This document shows positions 9,427 through 17,819 of a stretch of 64,000 bases of DNA, piece after piece (position 1 is the stretch's first letter; the number at the start of each line of letters is the position of its first letter). The DNA comes from JAEXOD01 sp963667875 (lineage in GTDB: Bacteria > Bacteroidota > Ignavibacteria > Ignavibacteriales > Melioribacteraceae). The translations under genes were made by a program, and so were the position numbers. Below the pieces are notes generated by a model. It did not search any database. It was not told where the DNA came from and saw only the letters and a program-made list of their open reading frames with translations. The DNA lies in NCBI GenBank assembly GCA_963667875.2, contig CAXXGC010000003.1:62001-126000 (forward strand). The letters run 5' to 3'.

Positions 9427-9837
9427 GTGAAACTAAATAGTTACGAGAGTGTACTAATTTTAAATGCTGCACTCGAAGATGAACAAATTGAGACATCTTT
9501 ACGTAAGATATTGGAAAGTATTAAAGCTTACGGCGGAGAAATTCAAGATGTTGATAATTGGGGAAGGAAGAGGTTAGCATATCCAATTAAAAAAGCAAAA
9601 AGCGGTTATTATTCTGTAATTCGTTTTACTGCACCTACAGATTCTGTTACAAGAATCGAAAGAACTTACCGTTTAGATGAAACTATCATCAGGTTTTTAA
9701 CAGTAGAATTAACTAAAGAAGCTTTAGATTATTTTGAAACTCAAAAACAAAAAGTAGCAACTGCCGAAGCAAATGCAGCAGAAGCTGAAAAAGTTTCAGA
9801 AAATAAAGATTCAATAAATAATGAAAGTAAACAATAA
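9427..9837 (+). CDS. rpsF: 30S ribosomal protein S6
   Basis: 136 residues beginning at GTG 9427 (KLNSYESVLILNAALEDEQI), six nt after GGGAGG. The S6 fold is recognisable (DNWGRKRLAYPIKKAKSGYYSVIRF, TIRFLTVEL), followed by a charged, alanine-rich tail of about 30 residues as in many bacteria. It binds 16S rRNA with S18, encoded two genes downstream. It is first in rpsF-ssb-rpsR-rplI, a widely conserved order. Confidence 0.96.
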   Translation: MKLNSYESVLILNAALEDEQIETSLRKILESIKAYGGEIQDVDNWGRKRLAYPIKKAKSGYYSVIRFTAPTDSVTRIERTYRLDETIIRFLTVELTKEALDYFETQKQKVATAEANAAEAEKVSENKDSINNESKQ

Positions 9838-9867
9838 CAATTTAACTGATATTATGGAGGAAAGGTA

Positions 9868-10335
9868 ATGGCTGAGTTAAAAATGCCTGAACTTAATAGT
9901 GTTATTGTTGCAGGTAATCTTACAAAAGATCCTGTCTTTCGTCAAACTTCCAATAGTACGCCTGTTGTAAATTTTCATATTGCTGTAAACAGACGATATA
10001 AAGATAGTACAAATCAGTGGCAGGAAGATGTTTGTTATGTTGGTGTTGTTGCTTGGAATAAATTAGCCGATAGCTGTAAAGACAGACTTCAAAAAGGAAG
10101 CGCTGTTTTAATAGACGGTGAACTTCAAAGCAGAACATTTAAAACTGAAGATGGCAGAAATAGAACCATCGTTGAAATAAAAGCTAAACGTATTCAATTT
10201 TTGAATAAATATAGCAAGGTAGGTTTAGATGAAGTAAGTATTACACAAGACGCCGATCTTGATGAATCGAGTTTTGAAGATAATACCTTTGATAAGTTTC
10301 TTACAGATGAAGAATCTCATCTAATGAAAGATTAA
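9868..10335 (+). CDS. ssb: Single-stranded DNA-binding protein
   Basis: 155 residues with one OB fold (about 10-115): SVIVAGNLTKDPVFRQTSNSTPVVNFHIAVNR and the basic strand RTFKTEDGRNRTIVEIKAKRI. It coats single-stranded DNA in replication and repair. GGAGG precedes the ATG. Oddly, the tail ends DEESHLMKD: it is acidic but lacks the DDDIPF-like tip that normally recruits repair and replication partners. Position between rpsF and rpsR is standard. Confidence 0.93.
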   Translation: MAELKMPELNSVIVAGNLTKDPVFRQTSNSTPVVNFHIAVNRRYKDSTNQWQEDVCYVGVVAWNKLADSCKDRLQKGSAVLIDGELQSRTFKTEDGRNRTIVEIKAKRIQFLNKYSKVGLDEVSITQDADLDESSFEDNTFDKFLTDEESHLMKD

Positions 10336-10355
10336 TATTAATTGGAGTTAATTAA

Positions 10356-10565
10356 ATGAAAAGTAGAAGAGCAAGAAGAGTAATAGAAGAATACATCGAT
10401 TACAAAGACTTTAAAAAGTTAATAAAATTTGTTACCGATCAGGGTAAAATAATCCCTAGGAGAATTACAGGACTTAGCGCAAAACAACATCGCGAGTTAG
10501 TAATTGCAATTAAAAGAGCAAGACAAATTGCCATTATGCCTTACATTTCCGAAGCCATTAAATAA
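10356..10565 (+). CDS. rpsR: 30S ribosomal protein S18
   Basis: 69 residues. The family core is clear: IDYKDFKKLIKFVTDQGKIIPRRITGLSAKQHRELVIAIKRARQIAIMPY, with the usual run of basic residues that contact 16S rRNA. The N terminus is short and starts MKSRRARR, without the zinc-binding cysteines of some S18 paralogues. GGAG lies upstream. It pairs with S6 on the 30S platform. Confidence 0.96.
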   Translation: MKSRRARRVIEEYIDYKDFKKLIKFVTDQGKIIPRRITGLSAKQHRELVIAIKRARQIAIMPYISEAIK

Positions 10566-10583
10566 TTTTAGGAGAGATTTGAT

Positions 10584-11033
10584 ATGAAAGTAATTTTAAG
10601 AAAACACTTCGAAAATTTAGGGGAAGCAGGTACTGTTGTTGATGTTAAAGAAGGTTATGCACTGAATTATTTAATTCCAAGGCAAATTGCTTATTTAGCT
10701 AATGCAGGTAACGTTAAAGCCCTTAAAGAAGAAAGAAAACAATCTTCGTTAAAAGAATCAAAAGAACTTGCTGCTGCAAATTCTTTAAAAGCTGAATTAG
10801 AAAAAACACCTGTTACCATACATGTTAAAGTTGGTGAAGAAGAAAAACTTTTTGGTTCAGTTACAAATCAAATGATTTCCGATGCTATTAAAGAAAAAGG
10901 TTTTGATATTGACAAACGTAAAGTTGATATTGCTGAACCAATTAAAGCACTCGGTATTTACGATATTAATGTTAAATTACACCATAGCGTAGTTGCTGTT
11001 GTAAAAACATGGATTGTAAGAGAAGACGCATAA
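10584..11033 (+). CDS. rplI: 50S ribosomal protein L9
   Basis: 149 residues, the normal length. The N-terminal rRNA-binding domain starts MKVILRKHFENLGEAGTVVDVKEGYALNYLIPR, a long connecting helix spans about 45-75, and the C-terminal domain contains KLFGSVTNQMISDAIKEKGF. TAGGAGA precedes the ATG. It is the last gene of the operon, followed 14 nt later by a strong terminator. Confidence 0.96.
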   Translation: MKVILRKHFENLGEAGTVVDVKEGYALNYLIPRQIAYLANAGNVKALKEERKQSSLKESKELAAANSLKAELEKTPVTIHVKVGEEEKLFGSVTNQMISDAIKEKGFDIDKRKVDIAEPIKALGIYDINVKLHHSVVAVVKTWIVREDA

Positions 11034-11047
11034 ATTAATTAGATAGT

Positions 11048-11077
11048 CCGGTAAATATTACTTTTACCGGTTTTTGT
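11048..11077 (+). terminator. Rho-independent terminator after rplI
   Basis: CCGGTAAA (11048-11055) pairs with TTTACCGG (11063-11070) around a 7-nt loop and is followed by a T-rich run. It ends the rpsF-ssb-rpsR-rplI operon. Confidence 0.85.
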
Positions 11078-11179
11078 TTTTTGAAATATATATTTGAAGT
11101 TAAATTTTTATTTTTCTTTGGATATATATTTTTTGTATAGCTTAAATATGAATTTTTTTCACTAAATCGTAATGCAACT

Positions 11180-13102
11180 ATGAAAGAGTTAAGATTTAGA
11201 ATTATTGTAATTACCTTATTTGCTGCTTTATGTATTTATCTTCTTTATCCTACACTTCAAGATTACTTGAATACTAAGGAGATAAAAACAAAAATAGGTA
11301 CACTTACAAAACAGATTAAAAGCAGCAACCCAACAATTTCTTCGGTTGATTTGAAGAAATTTATTTCAATCAAAACAGACAGTCTTTTTAATGCAGACCC
11401 TTCATTTAAAACTGCACGCGAAAAACGTGTAAAATTAGGATTGGATTTACAAGGCGGTATGTATTTAGTAATGGAAGTTAATACTGCAAAATTACTTGAA
11501 AAATTAGCTAAAGACCCAGATGCGGTTTTTAATAAAGCTATGAAAGAAGCTGAAGCTCAAGTTAAAATAACAGATGAAAATGTTGTTACTGTTCTTGCAG
11601 CAAAATTACAGGCAAACGGTCGCAGATTAAGCCGTTATTTTGGTACAATACGCCAAGACGATGCTAAAATTATTACTGATTTACAAACACAAGAAACAGA
11701 TGCTGTTTCACGTGCTATGGAAATTATACGTAACAGAGTTGACCAGTATGGTGTTTCTGAACCAAGTATTCAAAAACAAGGGTCACGCAGAATTATTATT
11801 GAATTACCTGGTGTTGCCAAAGAAGAAGAAGCAAAACGTTTGATTCAAGGACGTGCTTTGCTTGAGTTCCGTTTGGTAAAAGAAGGTGATGTAACAATTC
11901 CTGTTATGAAAAGAATTGATGAACTTTTATCCGGTAAAGTAATTTTAGATTCAACCAGCACGGATTCTACTAAAAATGCAGATTCTGTAAAAGTTGCAGC
12001 TAATGATACTACCAGCGATCAAAATCTTTCTAAAGAAGAATTTGCAAAAAAACATCCTTTTTTCTCTTTAGTTATGGTTAATTCTCAGGGTGCTTTTTTA
12101 GAAAGTTTTATTAGAGAAAAAGACAGAGCAAAATTAACTCAAATTTTAGAAAGACCCGACGTTCAAAAAGTTATTCCTGACAATTCGGAATTTATTTTAA
12201 GCGCAAAACCTGAAATTGTTCAGGAAGGTCAAAATTTTTATAAAGTTTATTTTGTAAATAAAGAACCTGAATTAACAGGCGATAAAGTTGTTGGAGCTCA
12301 AGCAAATATCGATCAATCCACAACTGCAGCAATTGTTAATATGCAGATGAATTCAGACGGTGCAAGAGAATGGGCACGTATTACCGGCAGCAACATTGGT
12401 AAACGTTGTGCAGTTATGCTTGATGGTGTAATTTACACTGCCCCTGAAATTAAAAATAAAATTCCTTCAGGAAGTTCACAAATTTCCGGTATGGCAAATT
12501 TAGAAGAAGCAAAATTATTGGAAATTGTACTTAAAGCAGGTGCTTTACCCGCTCCTATTGATGTAATTGAAGAAAGAACTGTTGGACCATCTTTAGGTCA
12601 AGATGCTGTTCAAGAAGGAACCAATTCGGCATTAATTGGATTTTTAGCAGTTGCCGCATTTATGATTTGGTATTATAGAAAAGTAGGTATGGTTGCAGAT
12701 TTTGCGTTAATATTTACAGTGATATTTACAATGGGAGTTTTAGCAGCATTTCAAGCAACATTAACATTGCCCGGTATTGCAGGTATAGTACTTACTATGG
12801 GTATGGCAGTTGATGCCAACGTAATTATTTACGAACGTATGCGTGAAGAATTACGAAATGGTAAAACAGTTAAAGCTGCGATAGATAGTGGTTTTTCTAA
12901 TTCATTTGCTGCTATCTTCGATTCAAACATTACAACTTTCTTTTCAGGCGTTATTCTTTATCAATTTGGAAGCGGCCCTGTACAGGGATTTGCTTTAACA
13001 CTAATGATAGGTATTGTTTCAACATTATTTAGTGCTTTGGTTATTACGCGTGTTATATTAGAATACATGGCCTATAAAGGAATTAAATTAAAATTAGATT
13101 AA
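11180..13102 (+). CDS. secD: Protein translocase subunit SecD
   Basis: 640 residues. One N-terminal membrane helix (7-24) is followed by a large periplasmic P1 domain, which starts with the signature VKLGLDLQGGMYLVMEV and contains AMEIIRNRVDQYGVSEP and RRIIIELPGV. Five C-terminal helices follow (from about 485), including GIVLTMGMAVDANVIIYERMREE. With SecF it uses the proton gradient to pull exported proteins through SecYEG. No clear ribosome-binding site precedes the ATG. secF follows after 24 nt, so the two are co-transcribed. Confidence 0.96.
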   Translation: MKELRFRIIVITLFAALCIYLLYPTLQDYLNTKEIKTKIGTLTKQIKSSNPTISSVDLKKFISIKTDSLFNADPSFKTAREKRVKLGLDLQGGMYLVMEVNTAKLLEKLAKDPDAVFNKAMKEAEAQVKITDENVVTVLAAKLQANGRRLSRYFGTIRQDDAKIITDLQTQETDAVSRAMEIIRNRVDQYGVSEPSIQKQGSRRIIIELPGVAKEEEAKRLIQGRALLEFRLVKEGDVTIPVMKRIDELLSGKVILDSTSTDSTKNADSVKVAANDTTSDQNLSKEEFAKKHPFFSLVMVNSQGAFLESFIREKDRAKLTQILERPDVQKVIPDNSEFILSAKPEIVQEGQNFYKVYFVNKEPELTGDKVVGAQANIDQSTTAAIVNMQMNSDGAREWARITGSNIGKRCAVMLDGVIYTAPEIKNKIPSGSSQISGMANLEEAKLLEIVLKAGALPAPIDVIEERTVGPSLGQDAVQEGTNSALIGFLAVAAFMIWYYRKVGMVADFALIFTVIFTMGVLAAFQATLTLPGIAGIVLTMGMAVDANVIIYERMREELRNGKTVKAAIDSGFSNSFAAIFDSNITTFFSGVILYQFGSGPVQGFALTLMIGIVSTLFSALVITRVILEYMAYKGIKLKLD

Positions 13103-13126
13103 TGTTTATCAGGGAGATATTGATAA

Positions 13127-14263
13127 ATGAGTATTTTTGAAAAACAGATAAACTTTTTAGGTAAAAGAAAGATGTTTTATATTATTTCCGCATCTTTATT
13201 TACCTTAAGTATAATTAGCCTTTTAGTAAGAGGATTACAATTTGGTATCGACTTTAAAGGTGGAACCGAAGTTGCCGTTCAATTCGAAAAACAGATTAAT
13301 ATTTCTGAAATTCGAGCTGATTTAAATACTATTGGTCTTGGCAACGTTGAAGTTAAAACTTTTGGCGGTGAATCGGGTGTTTTAGTAAGAACTGATGTTC
13401 AGGAAATTCCTAAAAAAGTATTCTCAAAAGTTCAAACTAGTATTGAATCTGAAATTGCTAGCTTTGGTTATGGGAAAATAAAAAGTGTTGTTGAAACCAC
13501 ATCAAATTCTATTGTTTTTGATTTTGATTCAGCTAAAGTGGCCGATGCAATTTATGATAAACTAAATGATGCCGGTTATCAAGCATCAAAAGTGACACAA
13601 GAAATTAACAACACACAAATATCAGTTAAAGTTGGTATTTCGGAATGGATTAAAGAAAATTTCTCTAAAAAAATTCAAGACAATAACTTTACTGTTGTTA
13701 AAGAAACTACTGTAGGTCCAAAAATTGGTAACGAATTAAAGCGTGATGCTTTTATTGCTGTTATGCTTTCATTATTGGTTATTTTGATTTATGTGGCATT
13801 CCGTTTTAAATTTACATTTGCGGTAGGTGCTGTTGTTGCTTTATTCCATGACGTATTTATTACTCTTGGTATGTTTTCACTTTTATATGGTTTAATACCC
13901 GGCTTGAATTTGGAAATATCGGTAAGTGTAATAGCAGCCTTTTTAACATTGGTTGGTTATTCAATTAACGATACTGTTATTGTGTTTGACCGTATTAGAG
14001 AAAACTTCAAAATTCATAAAACCGCTGAACTTGAACATAATATGAATGATGCTATTAATAAAACATTGCGCAGAACAATTATGACCAGTTTCACTACAAT
14101 ATTAACAGTTATTGTATTGTTAGTATTTGGAGGTGAAGTTTTAAGAGGTTTTGCATTCTGTTTGTTTTTTGGTATTACTTTTGGTACATATTCATCGGTA
14201 TTTGTGGCAAGCGCATTTGTACTTGATTATGCAAAATATAAAAATCAAAAAATTAATTTTTAA
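13127..14263 (+). CDS. secF: Protein translocase subunit SecF
   Basis: 378 residues, somewhat longer than the 323 of E. coli because of an expanded periplasmic region (about 40-200). The first helix (17-36) precedes the signature LQFGIDFKGGTEVAVQF; the C-terminal helices include VSVIAAFLTLVGYSINDTVIVFDRIREN and RTIMTSFTTILTVIVLLVFGG. GGGAG lies about 9 nt before ATG. It is the partner of SecD and ends the operon at the terminator at 14286. Confidence 0.96.
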   Translation: MSIFEKQINFLGKRKMFYIISASLFTLSIISLLVRGLQFGIDFKGGTEVAVQFEKQINISEIRADLNTIGLGNVEVKTFGGESGVLVRTDVQEIPKKVFSKVQTSIESEIASFGYGKIKSVVETTSNSIVFDFDSAKVADAIYDKLNDAGYQASKVTQEINNTQISVKVGISEWIKENFSKKIQDNNFTVVKETTVGPKIGNELKRDAFIAVMLSLLVILIYVAFRFKFTFAVGAVVALFHDVFITLGMFSLLYGLIPGLNLEISVSVIAAFLTLVGYSINDTVIVFDRIRENFKIHKTAELEHNMNDAINKTLRRTIMTSFTTILTVIVLLVFGGEVLRGFAFCLFFGITFGTYSSVFVASAFVLDYAKYKNQKINF

Positions 14264-14285
14264 TAATTAATTTTATAAATTTTTT

Positions 14286-14317
14286 AAGGCTGATTATGAA
14301 AATAGTCAGCCTTTTTT
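14286..14317 (+). terminator. Rho-independent terminator after secF
   Basis: AAGGCTGA (14286-14293) pairs with TCAGCCTT (14306-14313) around a 12-nt loop that can itself partly pair, followed by a T run. Confidence 0.85.
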
Positions 14318-14642
14318 AGTTTAAATGATAATTGTGCTGTATATATGGGTGAAATTGTAATAAACCCAGATTTTGCAATAGGAATTATAATAATCTTTAA
14401 TTTCGTTATTAATAACAATTTATAAAAAATCGTTATGTATTTTAAAAATGCAGATTAAAACAATTATCCAACGTAAGATAATTGAATTTAAAAATATTTA
14501 ATCAGGCCTAAAGGCCATATCTTGGGTTTATCTTTACCCACACCCTAAAGAGACGGTGTGAAAATTAGAAAACGAACTCACCTCTTAATCTCCTCTCTTA
14601 AAAAGCAATTTTGTCAACTTAAGCAAATTACTCCATTTTATG

Positions 14643-14716
14643 CAACCCCACTATAGGGGGTTGAAACCGGTATTAAAGGTTCCGAGGTCTAATGATATGT
14701 AACGCTTTCAGCGTTA
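14643..14716 (+). repeat. Two-hairpin unit (14643/14700)
   Basis: First palindrome CAACCCC/GGGGTTG (14643-14663, 7-nt loop), second TAACGCT-TTC-AGCGTTA (14700-14716, 7-bp arms, 3-nt loop). Centres are about 55 bp apart. Confidence 0.6.
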
Positions 14717-14780
14717 TTACGTAATAAATTGATTTTCAGTATTTTATTTTCAATTTGTATTAAAGGATTATATTAAAAAA

Positions 14781-14847
14781 CCCCGAATGGTGTTTCATAT
14801 CAGTAGCCAGAACGCTAAAAAAGAACCACAACCCCGTAAGTGGGTTG
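14781..14847 (+). repeat. Two-hairpin unit, degenerate (14781/14829)
   Basis: A degenerate ACCCCGAATGG palindrome near 14781-14792 and CAACCC/GGGTTG at 14829-14847. The centres are about 52 bp apart. Confidence 0.45.
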
Positions 14848-15186
14848 CATTGTATGAATGAAGAATAGATAATCCTTAAGTTGACAACATTGCTTAAAAA
14901 GAGAGGAGACACAAATCATTACAACTCATTGTTTTATATGTTCTTACTGTCACTCCATTTCTTTTTTTAAGAGAAGGCGGTGTACTCAGCGGAGTTTGCT
15001 GAGTCGATGGATGAGTTCCTGTTTTTGCTATAATTCCCCACTTTCAACACAGTCTGTAAAGGACGTGGTTATTTAAAATTAATCTAACTTGTTGATATAC
15101 AATTGTTTACATAGTCATAATCTGTATTTTAATAACCCCAGCATAAACAGGTTGTGTGAAAATTGGGGATAATCTATCCAATGGTG

Positions 15187-15255
15187 GCACGGCCTTGCCG
15201 TGCTGGTGGTTGGTGGGGGTGCGCGTTATTACAAACATGTCACTTCTTCGAAGTG
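15187..15255 (+). repeat. Two-hairpin unit (15187/15241)
   Basis: GCACGGC-CTT-GCCGTGC (15187-15203) and CACTTC-TTC-GAAGTG (15241-15255); centres are 53 bp apart. The linker ends with ACAAACATG just before the second palindrome. A reverse-orientation homologue, with a different first loop and a decayed second hairpin, sits at 23128-23198. Confidence 0.75.
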
Positions 15256-15571
15256 CTTGTATGGGAATAATAAAGCTATAACAAAAGTTGTTACAATAAG
15301 TTAGAAGGTATTTAAATAACCCCAGCTATTAAGCTGGGAATTATAAAACGAGAGAAATCGGGCTTTAGTCCAAGCTTATTACTTTTGAGACAACCTCGAA
15401 ATATTTGATGATAAATGATTTTTGATAGAAGATTAAACCCGGAACGGGTGACATTTTTGCATGGTAGGCAATTGTGCTTTTACATTTAAAAAATGGTTAA
15501 AAAAATAACCAATTTAAAGAATCATAGCAATCATAAAAATCATACAAATCACAGTTCAGACAGTTAACATT

Positions 15572-15638
15572 GTGCTTCTCCGAAGCACTGGGTTTTTAGG
15601 TGTTGCGGTGTTACAGACATGGAATTTCTCCGAAATTC
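15572..15638 (+). repeat. Two-hairpin unit (15572/15622)
   Basis: GTGCTTC-TCC-GAAGCAC (15572-15588) and GAATTTC-TCC-GAAATTC (15622-15638), both with perfect 7-bp arms and 3-nt loops. The linker ends ACAGACATG. The centres are 50 bp apart. Confidence 0.75.
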
Positions 15639-15660
15639 ATATAAATACCAAAATGTTTCA

Positions 15661-15723
15661 GCCCTGAATGGGCGTTAGGATTGTAGGAAAATAAAAGGAA
15701 TGAGAAAAAAGCCCAGAATGGGT
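15661..15723 (+). repeat. Two-hairpin unit, short-arm type (15661/15711)
   Basis: GCCCTGAATGGGC (15661-15673) and GCCCAGAATGGGT (15711-15723), each about 4-5 bp arms around GAA. The centres are 50 bp apart. Confidence 0.55.
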
Positions 15724-15849
15724 GAAATGATAATAATCTCTGTTAATACATATAAATTGTGTAATAATAATGCCGCAGCCTACAATCCTCACGTCCCGTC
15801 GGGACTAAACATTAAAGCCCAATGTGCAAATTATTACCAATAGTCGAAC

Positions 15850-15918
15850 CTTCTACAGAGTAGAAGAATATTTGTAACCAAACACCAACCCACACAAAAC
15901 CCGCCTACAGCGTAGGCG
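15850..15918 (-). repeat. Two-hairpin unit, reverse orientation (15902/15850)
   Basis: CGCCTAC-AGC-GTAGGCG (15902-15918) and CTTCTAC-AGA-GTAGAAG (15850-15866), both 7-3-7. On the minus strand the first hairpin has the GCT loop shared with CAACTGC-GCT-GCAGTTG copies elsewhere, although the arm sequence differs. The minus-strand linker (GTTTGGTTACAAATATT) matches the plus-strand units. Confidence 0.75.
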
Positions 15919-16139
15919 CACAAAAAAAACATAGAATCATAAAAAGCATACAAATCACAATTCAAACAATATGGCAACTAAGATAAAAGCATACTTACAA
16001 AAAGAATTATTAAAAATACATCTAAAAATTATTTAAATTATGCATTAACACACAAAAAAGGGTAAAATTGTTCAAAATATGCATTGAATTTCAATTCATT
16101 ATTAAATATCTTTACACCTACAATAAAAATAAAGATTCT

Positions 16140-16571
16140 ATGACAGTTATATTTTCGAAAAAGTGCGAACTTGGGCTTCAGGCGGTTTTATTACTTTCTA
16201 CATTACCAAAGGATATGTTAGTTAATGCGGCTTTTGTTGCCGAGAGACTTAAAATACCAAAAGAATTTGTGTCAAAGGTTATGCAAATATTAACTAATGA
16301 CGGAATTGTAGGCTCAAAAAAGGGACATAACGGTGGCTTTTTCCTTGCTAAAGATCCAGCGGAAATTAAATTAATTGATATTGTAAAATCACTTGACGGT
16401 TTGGATGTATTTAATAAATGCGTGTTAGGTTTTCCTGGATGCAGCTGTTCAAAACCTTGTCCGGTTCATAATACCTGGGGAAAAGTGCGAGACGAAGCTT
16501 ACCAGATGTTAAGCGAAGAAAACCTTGCTCAGTTTAAGGATAAAGTTGTTACTAAAATTGATTCGTTATAA
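16140..16571 (+). CDS. Rrf2-family transcriptional regulator, probable Fe-S or redox sensor
   Basis: About 143 residues from ATG 16140 (MTVIFSKKCELGLQAVLLLS), the usual N terminus of the family; an upstream TTG start at 16068 would add an atypical 24-residue extension inside the repeat island. A winged helix covers about 1-80 (RLKIPKEFVSKVMQILTNDGIVGSKKGHNGGFFLA). The C-terminal half has a cysteine cluster, CVLGFPGCSCSKPCPVHNTW, at the position where IscR, NsrR and RsrR hold an Fe-S cluster, although the spacing differs. Such regulators answer to Fe-S status, nitric oxide or redox state. The convergent neighbour overlaps its 3' end by 6 nt. Confidence 0.88.
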   Translation: MTVIFSKKCELGLQAVLLLSTLPKDMLVNAAFVAERLKIPKEFVSKVMQILTNDGIVGSKKGHNGGFFLAKDPAEIKLIDIVKSLDGLDVFNKCVLGFPGCSCSKPCPVHNTWGKVRDEAYQMLSEENLAQFKDKVVTKIDSL

Positions 16572-17806
16572 AATTATTTCGTAGCTTTCCGGTTTGTTTA
16601 ACAATTGCAGTTTAGCTAATTGTACCTTTTTTAACTTATCAAAGTCGGCTTTGTATTTTTTATCAATTGGATTGGATGACGGGAATTCTAATGTTAAATA
16701 ATTTGCCGGTTGGTTATTAATCCAAAATCTAAAATCCAAATGCGGTCCGGTTGATAGTCCTGTACTGCCCACATAACCAATTACATCACCTTGTCTTACA
16801 CGTGCTCCTTTTCTTATTCCTGTACCATATCTTGATAAATGCATATATCCCGATGCGTAAGTACCGTTATGTTTAATTCTAACATAATTTCCGGCACCCC
16901 GGTTATATTCCGCACTCAATATTACACCGTCACCAACAGCTTGAACTGGAGTACCGATTCCGGCGGCATAATCAATTCCTGTATGAGGTCTATAAATTTT
17001 TAACACCGGATGAAATCTTGATTGTGTAAACTTTGAACTGATACGCGAAAATTTTAACGGTGCTTTTAAAAATGCACGCCGCAGACTATTGCCATCCAAA
17101 TCGTAATATTCGGTTCCGTCTTCTACATTAAAAGCAAAGCCGTAAAAATCTTTTTTATTATGACTGAAATAAGCAGATAAAATTTTTCCGGTACTCGAAA
17201 ACTCGCCATTTACATATTCTTCTTCAAAAACAACTGAAAAATAGTCACCATCTTGAATTGCGTAAAAATCTATTTGCCAGCCAAATATTTCGGAAAGACG
17301 AAATGCAAGATTATCATCCAAATCCAAATTGTTAATTGTGGTAAACAGGGAATAATCTATTAAACCCGAAACAGCATGTTCAACAATTGTAACTTCTTTT
17401 TTGCCAAGCCATACTTTTAAGTTATTGCGTAAATCGGCAACAATATAATTTTTATTATCTATTTCATAAACAAAATACTTTGGTATATTGGAAGAATCGT
17501 TATCCGTATAAACAACATATTCTTTACCAAAATTAAACTTTTTACGGAATAAACTTTACTTATTTCATCTGCAAGTTCAACAACTTTGTTATAAGTAATA
17601 TTAAAAGGGCCAAAAATATCAACTAAATTTTCGCCCGGTTTAACGGTACGTCTATTTTCGGTTAAGTTTTCTACTTTTAATAAATATTCGTTTTCGGGTT
17701 TAATTTGTTTTTTTACTGTGCTAATATTCACTTTTTTGGAATCGGAGCAGTTATTTAATAAAAAAACACATAAAAGAATAACAGCTAGTTTTGTATATTT
17801 AATCAT
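16566..17806 (-). pseudogene. M23-family peptidoglycan peptidase lipoprotein, interrupted by one frameshift
   Basis: The protein of about 413 residues is split. The first part starts at ATG 17806 with a lipoprotein-like signal (MIKYTKLAVILLCVFLLNNC); the frame is lost near 17539-17543, a run of five T on the plus strand. Adding one base there restores a continuous protein reading VKKFNFGKEYVVYTD and on into YFVYEIDNKNYIVADLR. The C-terminal LytM domain has HTGIDYAAGIGTPV (zinc-ligand HxGxD) and YMHLSRYGTG. The terminal motif is GPHLDFRFW, so the canonical second His of HxH is Asp. It would trim cell-wall cross-links. The single homopolymer indel could be a sequencing error or a genuine recent inactivation. 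It converges on the Rrf2 gene, overlapping 6 nt. Confidence 0.82.
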
Positions 17807-17819
17807 AATTTTCCATTAA

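Larger units (their letters stand above)
14590..14908. repeat. 319-bp segment bounded by 34-bp inverted repeats
   Basis: The arm at 14590-14623 (starting CTCCTCTCTT, ending GTCAACTTAAG) is the reverse complement of 14875-14908 with about four mismatches. The interior carries two two-hairpin units and no gene. It may be a MITE-like non-autonomous element, or two copies of a dispersed repeat that landed in opposite orientation. No transposase is inside and I see no clear target duplication. Confidence 0.55.
14318..16139. repeat. Gene-free palindrome island between secF and the Rrf2 gene
   Basis: About 1.8 kb with no credible coding frame. It is packed with short palindromes and repeat fragments shared with the islands at 20.5-24.7, 36.7-37.2 and 39.2-39.9 kb. 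Visible items: an 8-bp palindrome CAATTATC/GATAATTG at 14461-14484; two 34-bp inverted arms at 14590-14908; ACTCAGC/GCTGAGT at 14984-15004; end-like sequences TTCCCCACTTTCAACACA (near 15033) and TGTGTGAAAATTGGGGA (near 15149) resembling the terminal repeats of the 21211-23240 insertion; CCCAGCT/AGCTGGG at 15321-15338; ACCCG-GAA-CGGGT at 15437-15449; GTCCC-GTC-GGGAC at 15793-15805; and the two-hairpin units listed separately. Confidence 0.75.

Noticed and set aside
14264..16139. tRNA or rRNA genes in the gene-free island
   Set aside because: The hairpins are isolated 5-8 bp palindromes; none makes a cloverleaf or shows conserved tRNA bases.
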